This document shows positions 1-4,266 of a DNA stretch of 5,266 bases, piece by piece (within the stretch, counting starts at the first letter, position 1; every line of letters starts with the position of its first letter). This DNA is from Parafilimonas sp. GTDB lineage: Bacteria > Bacteroidota > Bacteroidia > Chitinophagales > Chitinophagaceae. The position numbers were made by a program, and so were the translations under genes. The DNA lies in contig JAHEZC010000233.1 of assembly GCA_023251275.1 (NCBI GenBank), positions 1-5,266 of the forward strand. The letters run 5' to 3'. The notes under the pieces are model-generated. The model did no database searches and had not been told where the DNA came from. It saw only the letters and a program-made list of their open reading frames with translations.

Positions 1-250
1 TTACAGCTTGTGCTACGACCCTGCAAGTTACCTGAACATCTAAATGATTTAAACTTTCATTACTTACCCTGAGCAGTTTTTTGATACCATATTTTCCCAA
101 TGAGATAAGATCGTCGTTTACTGTGCCCACCAATAAACCTGCAGCATCAACTCCAAGCTTTCCCGCTAAGTCAGCGCCGTAAGTCAGTGCTTCGTAAGAT
201 GCTTTTTTTATATGCCCGTCTGCATGATCAATAAATATTAATACCGACAT
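1..250 (-). CDS. etfA: Electron transfer flavoprotein subunit alpha, N-terminal part (cut by window edge)
   Basis: Reading the minus strand from the ATG at 250-248 gives 83 open codons running off the left edge, beginning MSVLIFIDHADGHIKKASYE. This matches the start of the EtfA alpha/beta domain: a short beta strand, an 'aDh.dG.ikkas.Ea' segment, then the helix ALTYGADLAGKLG and the strand AAGLLVG. The C-terminal FAD-binding domain of EtfA would lie outside the window. With EtfB, the protein forms a cytoplasmic heterodimer carrying FAD and AMP, which passes electrons from acyl-CoA dehydrogenases and related flavoenzymes to a quinone reductase or another acceptor. It lies 112 bases downstream of etfB on the same strand, the usual etfB-etfA order. 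The intervening bases are mostly short repeats, so whether both genes share one transcript cannot be seen. Identity is inferred from the N-terminal pattern plus the etfB neighbour. Confidence 0.88.
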   Translation of the reverse strand, partial: MSVLIFIDHADGHIKKASYEALTYGADLAGKLGVDAAGLLVGTVNDDLISLGKYGIKKLLRVSNESLNHLDVQVTCRVVAQAV

Positions 251-297
251 ATTCTATATTTTGAATTGTAAAAAAATTCAACTTTCAACGACACAAT

Positions 298-361
298 TAT
301 TAACCCCTGAACTTTTGAACCTGATAACTAAACTTTGAATGTTGAACTTTAAACCTTAAAC
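298..361. repeat. Degenerate heptamer array, unit TTTRAAC (plus strand), between etfB and etfA
   Basis: Clear copies at 355-361 (CTTAAAC), 348-354 (TTTAAAC), 341-347 (GTTGAAC), 334-340 (TTTGAAT) and 327-333 (ACTAAAC) are exactly 7 bases apart. Further copies follow at 314-320 (TTTGAAC), 307-312 (CTGAAC) and 298-304 (TATTAAC) at slightly irregular spacing. In the transcription direction of the etf genes the array starts directly after the etfB stop codon. It has no obvious hairpin. The sequence pattern is directly visible; its function is unknown. Confidence 0.65.
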
Positions 362-362
362 T

Positions 363-1106
363 CTATATCACTTTCGCTTCTTCATGCAGCAGCTTCACAA
401 GCTCTGCAACATTATCCGCTGAAACAAGCTTCACACCTGCTTTTGCAGGCGGAAGTTCATAACCAACAACCCGAGTTAATGGTTCAATAGCAACCGGCTC
501 AACAACTTTGAGTGGTTTTGTACGTGCCGACATAATGCCACGCATATTTGGAATCCTTTGTTCAGCCACACCTTTCTGACAACTTACAACAACCGGCAAA
601 GCAACTTCTGCCACTTCTTCACCACCTTCTATTTCACGTGTAATAATTGCACCGGTTCCACTCAATTCAAATTTTGTGGCAAGGGATAAATAGGGCAAAT
701 CAAGGAACGCAGCCACCAAGCCGCCGATACAGGAGCCATTATAATCAATTGTTTCTTTACCGGTGAAAATGAGATCGTAATTGCCCTGCTTCGCCACCTC
801 AGCGATCTGTGATGCAATGTAAAAATCATCATCGCTGATTGTGTTCACCCGAATAGCCTCATCACCGCCAAGCGCCAGCGCTTTCCGGATGGTTGGATCA
901 CAATCCGCACCGCCGACATTTACGAGGTGCAGTGAAACAGAAGCATCTTTTTCTTTAAGTTCAATGGCGCGGACCAATGCATACCACTCATCGTAAGGAT
1001 TAATGATCCATTGAACCCCGCTATCTTCAAATTTAGTATTGCCGTCTTTAAAAGCAATTTTTGAAGTGGTATCCGGTGTTTTACTGATGCAAACTAAAAT
1101 CTTCAT
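363..1106 (-). CDS. etfB: Electron transfer flavoprotein subunit beta
   Basis: The 247-residue product has the EtfB layout. It begins with the strand MKILVCISKTPDTTSKI and then NPYDEWYALVRAIELKEK, matching the family's 'NP.De.A...A..lkE'. Next comes a nucleotide-binding region with PTIRKALALGGDEAIRV (71-87), the segment GKETIDYNGSCIGGLVAAFL (116-135), and the conserved C-terminal stretch ITREIEGG...LPVVVSCQKGVAEQRIPNMR...ARTKPL (165-199). EtfB binds AMP and pairs with EtfA to form the FAD-carrying electron shuttle fed by acyl-CoA dehydrogenases. The open frame extends 13 codons further upstream, to an ATG at 1145. I chose the ATG at 1106 because family members start with this MKILV strand, and because the longer form would begin almost at the predicted transcription start. 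Length is close to the family norm of about 250. etfA follows on the same strand. Whether this ETF is the ordinary or the bifurcating type cannot be decided by eye. Confidence 0.95.
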   Translation of the reverse strand: MKILVCISKTPDTTSKIAFKDGNTKFEDSGVQWIINPYDEWYALVRAIELKEKDASVSLHLVNVGGADCDPTIRKALALGGDEAIRVNTISDDDFYIASQIAEVAKQGNYDLIFTGKETIDYNGSCIGGLVAAFLDLPYLSLATKFELSGTGAIITREIEGGEEVAEVALPVVVSCQKGVAEQRIPNMRGIMSARTKPLKVVEPVAIEPLTRVVGYELPPAKAGVKLVSADNVAELVKLLHEEAKVI

Positions 1107-1152
1107 GGAACAATTTTTTTCAGCTATAAATAGTTGTTTATGCAACTATCTG

Positions 1153-1183
1153 CAAATATAAGATGTAAAATTTTTCAGGCAAG
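1153..1183 (-). promoter_or_regulatory. Candidate Bacteroidota-type promoter of etfB
   Basis: On the minus strand CTTG (1183-1180) is followed after 19 bases by TATATTTG (1160-1153). This fits the known Bacteroidota primary-sigma pattern TTTG-N19-21-TAnnTTTG with one mismatch in the -33 box. Transcription would start about 1145-1148, leaving a leader of roughly 40 bases before the etfB ATG at 1106. The match is visible in the sequence; promoter activity is inferred. Confidence 0.5.
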
Positions 1184-1258
1184 AATTGGGTGAAAAATAA
1201 ATTTGGTTAACAATTTTCCCGCTTTAGTTTTTACTTCCCTGAACCAGGCGGAATCGCA

Positions 1259-1291
1259 TTCGTTTCTCATTTTCATTATCCCTTATTTTTG
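1259..1291 (+). promoter_or_regulatory. Candidate promoter of the TPR gene
   Basis: TTCG (1259-1262), 21 bases, then TATTTTTG (1284-1291) resembles TTTG-N19-21-TAnnTTTG with one mismatch. The -7 box ends only four bases before the ATG at 1296, so the transcript would be leaderless or nearly so. The region is AT-rich and chance matches are easy, so support is weak. Confidence 0.3.
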
Positions 1292-1295
1292 ACAC

Positions 1296-1607
1296 ATGAA
1301 CCGCATTGAAAAAATACAGGAATTTCTGAAGACTTCACCGAAGGATAATTTTCTTCGTCATGCACTGGCGTTGGAATATATAAAGCTTGGGGATGATGCA
1401 AAAGCAAGAAGTTTGCTTGAAGAAATTCTCAATGAATTTCCCGATTATGTAGGTTCGTACTATCATCTTGGAAAACTGCTCGAAAGAAACGGCGAAACCA
1501 CACTCGCTGTCCATTGTTATGAAAAAGGCATGCATGCGGCATTATCAGCCAATGACAGGCATGCATACAGCGAGCTGCAAAGCGCTTATGAAGAGTTGGC
1601 GTACTGA
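1296..1607 (+). CDS. Small tetratricopeptide-repeat (TPR) protein
   Basis: This is a 103-residue, probably cytoplasmic protein with no signal peptide or membrane segment. Two TPR units are visible. Residues about 17-50 run from NFLRHALALEYIKLGD through ARSLLEEILNEFPDY, and residues about 51-84 run from VGSYYHLGKLLERNGE through AVHCYEKGMHAA. They carry the typical small and aromatic residues (A, Y, G, A, P) at helix-packing positions, and a further amphipathic helix follows (DRHAYSELQSAYEELAY). TPRs are protein-binding scaffolds, so no catalytic role is suggested and the partner is unknown. Proteins of this size and shape occur as single small genes in Bacteroidota. The gene is divergent from etfB (190 bases between start codons) and convergent with the YbjQ-like gene, whose stop lies 7 bases away. 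The first ATG of the frame is used; there is no Shine-Dalgarno sequence. Confidence 0.85.
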   Translation: MNRIEKIQEFLKTSPKDNFLRHALALEYIKLGDDAKARSLLEEILNEFPDYVGSYYHLGKLLERNGETTLAVHCYEKGMHAALSANDRHAYSELQSAYEELAY

Positions 1608-1614
1608 ATTCGCT

Positions 1615-1935
1615 TTATACCTTTTCCACAACCACGGCAGTGCCATAAGCCAGCACTTCGGTAACGCCGCTCATAATGTCATTGGCATCATACCGCATAT
1701 TGATGATCGCATTGGCGCCAACCTGTTGTGCATGTTGCACCATCAGATCAAATGCATCCTGTCTTGTTTTTTCACACAGGTCTGTGTAAATGGTAATATT
1801 ACCGCCGAGCAAGGTTTGCAATCCACCGGCGATGTTACCAAATATACTTCTTGAACGCACAATAATACCGCGTACCACGCCGAGTTGCTGCGTTGTTCTG
1901 TAGCCTTCCAGATTCGTGCTTGTTGTAACGAGCAT
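1615..1935 (-). CDS. YbjQ/UPF0145 family protein
   Basis: The 106-residue product matches the YbjQ (UPF0145, 'putative heavy-metal-binding domain') family, whose members are usually about 105 residues. Family features seen in order are: the opening MLVTTSTNLEGYRTTQQLGVVRG; the GNIAGGLQTLLGG glycine-rich turn (33-45); the helix TDLCEKTRQDAFDLMVQHAQQVGANAI (51-77); the strand INMRYD; and a closing VTEVLAYGTAVVVE strand pair. The fold is small and cytoplasmic and, as known for the family, assembles into oligomeric rings. The metal-binding label comes from early annotation and the biological role is not established. It carries a single Cys (54). The gene converges on the TPR gene with 7 bases between stops and no visible terminator hairpin between them. 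Confidence 0.88.
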   Translation of the reverse strand: MLVTTSTNLEGYRTTQQLGVVRGIIVRSRSIFGNIAGGLQTLLGGNITIYTDLCEKTRQDAFDLMVQHAQQVGANAIINMRYDANDIMSGVTEVLAYGTAVVVEKV

Positions 1936-1974
1936 ATAAAATGTTTTGTGATGAATGATCTAAGTTTTCATCTT

Positions 1975-1982
1975 CAAATATA
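1975..1982 (-). promoter_or_regulatory. Candidate -7 box of the YbjQ-like gene
   Basis: On the minus strand TATATTTG is an exact match to TAnnTTTG and is identical to the -7 box proposed for etfB. It lies 39 bases upstream of the ATG at 1935. No TTTG-like -33 box is found 19-21 bases further upstream, so this is only half a promoter signature. Confidence 0.28.
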
Positions 1983-2263
1983 TGAACGGGAGAGTGAATC
2001 AGTTCTATGATTTTCTCTGTATTAATTTTGTAATCATGCATACTAAGCCATGTTTCAGCCAATTTTATTTTAAAAGAAAAGCTGCTTTCGTGCTGCAGTG
2101 ATACAGCAGATAAATTTCCTTTTTGTATTGATGATAAAGACGCTGTGCGAATCTGTACCTTAGCATGAGCAACTTAGACTTGTTGTTCAGTATGGCAAAG
2201 CGGATTGAAATCATTTCCCCGGAAAGGAGGGCTTTTGCATCGTGTAACTAATCAATGCGATCT

Positions 2264-2294
2264 TTTGGTTTCAATGGTTTCAACAGTATATTGA
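2264..2294 (+). promoter_or_regulatory. Candidate promoter of the redox module, with a tandem 9-base repeat in the spacer
   Basis: TTTG (2264-2267), exactly 19 bases, then TATATTGA (2287-2294) resembles TTTG-N19-21-TAnnTTTG, with two mismatches at the end of the -7 box. The predicted start near 2300 would leave about 20 bases before the ATG at 2320. The spacer is almost filled by GGTTTCAAT (2267-2275) followed directly by GGTTTCAAC (2276-2284), a tandem direct repeat placed where a regulator could block or assist polymerase. Regulator binding is inference only. Confidence 0.38.
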
Positions 2295-2319
2295 TTGCAA
2301 TATTCGAAAAATTAATTTC

Positions 2320-2544
2320 ATGGAGACAGTAATGATTTTATTTTATATAGCCGCTATCTACCTGTCATTTGGATTTTTGTTTATGATTCCTTTTGTAATA
2401 AAAGGCATAAATAAAATTGATGAAGGAGCACATGGAAGCAGTATTGGATTCCGCATTATAATGATTCCGGGTGTGATTGTTTTCTGGCCTGTTTTGTTAA
2501 GAAAGTGGATGAAGGCAAAGTCGGGAAAGTCTGAAAGTCAGTAA
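2320..2544 (+). CDS. Small two-helix membrane protein, first gene of the redox module
   Basis: This 74-residue protein has two hydrophobic segments, about 4-27 (VMILFYIAAIYLSFGFLFMI) and about 43-60 (IGFRIIMIPGVIVFWPVLL). A polar loop GINKIDEGAHGSSIGFR joins them, and a basic tail (RKWMKAK) should lie in the cytoplasm. The GI.kID.ga.GSS.GFR...lPG...fWP.LL.kW pattern looks like a conserved family that I recall as small unnamed proteins in other phyla; I cannot name it. No Cys and few His, so a structural or assembly role in the complex encoded downstream is more likely than cofactor binding. A second ATG at 2332 (residue 5), preceded by GGAG, is a possible alternative start. The last eight residues (KSGKSESQ) are encoded by the AAGTC repeat array, so the tail probably arose by repeat spread and is unlikely to matter. 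Confidence 0.75.
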   Translation: METVMILFYIAAIYLSFGFLFMIPFVIKGINKIDEGAHGSSIGFRIIMIPGVIVFWPVLLRKWMKAKSGKSESQ

Positions 2545-2577
2545 GTCAGAAAAGTCATTAAGGCATTGGTCATTAAG
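2518..2577. repeat. AAGTC short-repeat array over the 3' end of the first module gene
   Basis: AAGTC occurs at 2518, 2527, 2535, 2543 and 2552, spacings 9, 8, 8 and 9, with a loose unit AAGTCNGA. It is followed by a 9-base direct repeat GTCATTAAG at 2554-2562 and 2569-2577. The array covers the last eight codons and the stop codon (2542-2544) of the 74-residue protein gene and continues into the 149-base gap. No hairpin typical of a terminator is present. Confidence 0.6.
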
Positions 2578-2693
2578 TTTGGTAATATGATGTATGCAGG
2601 TGCGGCAGAATTTGCCCCAAAGTTTTTGTGGGTATTGAAGTGAAGGTTAATGGTTATTTAAAATTTTATTCTGATAAAACATACTAATAGGAA

Positions 2694-3176
2694 ATGATAA
2701 AACCATTGCGCAAAAAACATTTACAGATATGGATAGCCTGGGCTGTATTGCTGCCCATACTTATTATATCTGCTGTGTTGGTGAGGCCTGCATTTCCTGA
2801 AGATAAACTGCTGCAACCCGCTGCAAGTGCGGCTTTGCCAATTGTATTAAAATCTCTTGATAAAGAAAATTATAGTATAAGTATAAGAAGCAACAGCGAT
2901 ACATCGCAACTGCAATTAGAATGGATCAATAAAAAAACATTGACTTATCCAACTGCAACAATTTATAAAGCCTCCCCAAACCCCTCCAACAGAGAGGCTT
3001 TAAAAGATTTCGTTCCTGAAAAGTCAGAATTGATCGGTCGCATTGAAGCAAGAGGAATATATCATTTTGTATTGCCAAACAACAATGCAACAATTGAGCA
3101 ATTAAACAATAAATCAATTCATTTCATTATATACGATTTTATTCATCAACAAATTATTGACACGATAAACTTTTAG
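2694..3176 (+). CDS. N-terminally anchored membrane protein, second gene of the redox module
   Basis: This 160-residue protein begins with a basic stretch (MIKPLRKKHLQ), followed by one strong membrane helix at about 12-31 (IWIAWAVLLPILIISAVLV). The remainder, about 125 residues, should face the periplasm. It contains alternating hydrophobic strands (NYSISIRSN, QLQLEWIN, ELIGRIEARGIYHFVL, SIHFIIYDF), suggesting a small beta-rich domain. There is no Cys and no haem or iron-sulfur motif, so it is probably a structural or accessory subunit. I do not recognise a named family, though a short anchored protein next to this kind of haem/Rieske gene seems recurrent. Its stop is 2 bases before the next ATG, pointing to co-translation. 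Residues 92-103 (KASPNPSNREAL) are encoded by a palindromic repeat inserted in frame and are probably not part of the ancestral protein. Confidence 0.75.
   Translation: MIKPLRKKHLQIWIAWAVLLPILIISAVLVRPAFPEDKLLQPAASAALPIVLKSLDKENYSISIRSNSDTSQLQLEWINKKTLTYPTATIYKASPNPSNREALKDFVPEKSELIGRIEARGIYHFVLPNNNATIEQLNNKSIHFIIYDFIHQQIIDTINF
2966..3002. repeat. Palindromic intergenic-type repeat inside a coding sequence
   Basis: TAAAGCCTC (2966-2974) and GAGGCTTTA (2994-3002) are perfect 9-base inverted arms around a 19-base C-rich loop that contains CCCAAACCCCTCC. The whole resembles a palindromic repeat I recall as frequent between genes in Bacteroidota (AAAGCCTCCCC-AACCCCTCC-...-GGCTTT), here with changes in the second half. 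It is read in frame as KASPNPSNREAL without breaking the host gene. The arms are seen directly; the family assignment is from memory. Confidence 0.6.
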
Positions 3177-3178
3177 CA

Positions 3179-4216
3179 ATGAGTGCATCTTACGCTGCAG
3201 TGGGCTGGAACAGGCAAAAGAAAATTTATGATTGGCTGATTTTCGGTTTTTGTATATTGTATCTCACAACATTCATATCATTCACAGCAATATTCAATCC
3301 TGAATATACTTTCGAAACCGTACTTATTCGCTCTGCATCTACTTTGGCAGTTTTGATGTTGCATGTTATATTGAGTATCGGTCCTTTGTCGCGGATCAAT
3401 AAAAAATTTCTGCCATTGTTATACAATCGCCGCCATCTCGGTGTTACCATGTTCTGTATCATATTGGTGCATAGCGTTTTCAGCATCATGCAGTTTCATT
3501 CATTGAGTAATGTAAATCCTTTTGTATCATTGTTTACATCCAACACACATTTTGGTTCGCTTGCTGATTTTCCTTTCCAGGCATTGGGTTTTTTTGCGCT
3601 GATCATTTTCTTTTTGATGGCAATCACGAGTCATGATTTCTGGCTGCATAATCTTTCACCCAAAGTATGGAAGACGCTGCACATGTTTGTGTATCTCGCT
3701 TATTTCTTAGTGGTGATGCATGTGATGCTCGGCGTAATACAATACGAGACAAATCCTGCGTTCATTGTCATTATTGTTGTTGGCGCTGTGACGCTCATTA
3801 CGCTGCATTTGATTGCAGGCACACGTGAAGTAAGAAAGGATAATATTGTCTATAAACTTAACCAGGATGGATTTGTAATGGTGTGTGATGTAAACGATAT
3901 TATAGAGGACCGCGCCAAAGTATTTTGTATTGATGAGGAGCGTATTGCGGTGTTTAAAACACAGGGAAAACTTTTTGCCGTAAATAATGTTTGCAAACAT
4001 CAGAATGGGCCCATTGGTGAAGGAAAAATTGTGGATGGTTGTATCACCTGTCCCTGGCATGGTTACCAGTACCTGCCGAATAACGGGCAATCACCACCGC
4101 CTTTCAAAGAAAAAGTTTGTACCTATGATGTGAAACTCCAGGATACAAAGGTTTGGTTGAATCCGAAACCTTATTCGGAGGGAACGGAAAGACCGGGAGC
4201 GGTAATAGAAATGTAA
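3179..4216 (+). CDS. Ferric-reductase/YedZ-like haem b membrane domain fused to a Rieske [2Fe-2S] domain
   Basis: A 345-residue fusion. Residues about 18-213 form six membrane helices (about 18-40, 48-68, 88-108, 132-150, 166-187, 193-213) of the ferric-reductase-like type. The family-style RRHLGV lies at 84-89, and PKVWKTLHMFVYLAYFLVVM with a following H (161-181) resembles the W..LH...Yla.....H signature of YedZ/MsrQ. Likely haem ligands are among H62, H98, H168 and H181. Residues about 228-330 are a Rieske ferredoxin-like domain with C272-K-H274 and C291-P-W-H294, sixteen residues between. The disulfide Cys pair of bc1-type Rieske proteins is absent (G277, W293), suggesting a low-potential, dioxygenase-ferredoxin-like centre. 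Basic residues at the N-terminus, after helices 2, 4 and 6 place the Rieske domain in the cytoplasm. No flavin or NAD domain is present, unlike NOX/FRE enzymes. The start follows the previous stop by 2 bases. I infer transmembrane electron transfer; donor and acceptor are unknown. Confidence 0.88.
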   Translation: MSASYAAVGWNRQKKIYDWLIFGFCILYLTTFISFTAIFNPEYTFETVLIRSASTLAVLMLHVILSIGPLSRINKKFLPLLYNRRHLGVTMFCIILVHSVFSIMQFHSLSNVNPFVSLFTSNTHFGSLADFPFQALGFFALIIFFLMAITSHDFWLHNLSPKVWKTLHMFVYLAYFLVVMHVMLGVIQYETNPAFIVIIVVGAVTLITLHLIAGTREVRKDNIVYKLNQDGFVMVCDVNDIIEDRAKVFCIDEERIAVFKTQGKLFAVNNVCKHQNGPIGEGKIVDGCITCPWHGYQYLPNNGQSPPPFKEKVCTYDVKLQDTKVWLNPKPYSEGTERPGAVIEM

Positions 4217-4266
4217 AATGAAAAATGCAAAAGATAAAATGAAGAATGTAAAATGAAAAATGAAGA
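4211..4266. repeat. Eight-unit heptamer array ATGWARA joining a stop codon to the next start codon
   Basis: Eight consecutive 7-base units begin at 4211, 4218, 4225, 4232, 4239, 4246, 4253 and 4260: ATGTAAA, ATGAAAA, ATGCAAA, AGATAAA, ATGAAGA, ATGTAAA, ATGAAAA, ATGAAGA. Only the fourth lacks ATG. The first unit supplies the last Met codon and TAA stop of the Rieske fusion gene. The seventh supplies the ATG of the downstream gene. Because 7 is not a multiple of 3, successive ATGs fall in different frames. Confidence 0.9.

Larger units (their letters stand above)
1936..2319. other. 384-base intergenic region without a convincing gene
   Basis: The stretch holds the leader and likely -7 box (TATATTTG, minus strand, 1982-1975) of the YbjQ-like gene, and the candidate promoter of the redox module near 2264-2294. 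Between them, TACCTTAGC at 2156-2164 looks like a Bacteroidota -7 element (TAnCTTTGC with one mismatch). It leads straight into an ATG at 2165 that opens 28 codons (MSNLDLLFSMAKRIEIISPE..., stop 2249-2251). There is no good -33 box and I recognise no relative, so I do not call it a gene. TTTCC-CC-GGAAA (2214-2225) is a short inverted repeat. No tRNA, rRNA or riboswitch-like structure was seen. An open minus-strand frame reaching to 2062 overlaps the YbjQ-like gene and looks spurious. Confidence 0.5.

Noticed and set aside
1107..1145. Upstream start for etfB adding 13 residues (MHKQLFIAEKNCS)
   Set aside because: EtfB proteins start at the MKILV strand, and the upstream ATG coincides with the predicted transcription start, so the shorter form is preferred.
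1835..2062. Minus-strand open frame of 75 codons starting MAETWLSMHDYKIN
   Set aside because: It overlaps the first 100 bases of the well-supported YbjQ-like gene in another frame, contains that gene's likely promoter, and its latter part is low-quality sequence with no family resemblance.
2214..2225. TTTCC-CC-GGAAA inverted repeat as an operator or terminator
   Set aside because: Five-base arms with a two-base loop are too short to support a call, and there is no T-run after it.
2587..2643. 18-codon frame starting MMYAGAAEFAPKF in the gap before the second module gene
   Set aside because: Too short, with no promoter-like element or recognisable pattern; not separable from chance.
3179..4216. 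Haem/Rieske fusion as a bc1/b6f Rieske subunit or as MsrQ
   Set aside because: The bc1-type disulfide cysteines are missing and the membrane part has six helices rather than one. No MsrP partner is encoded nearby, and MsrQ lacks a Rieske domain.
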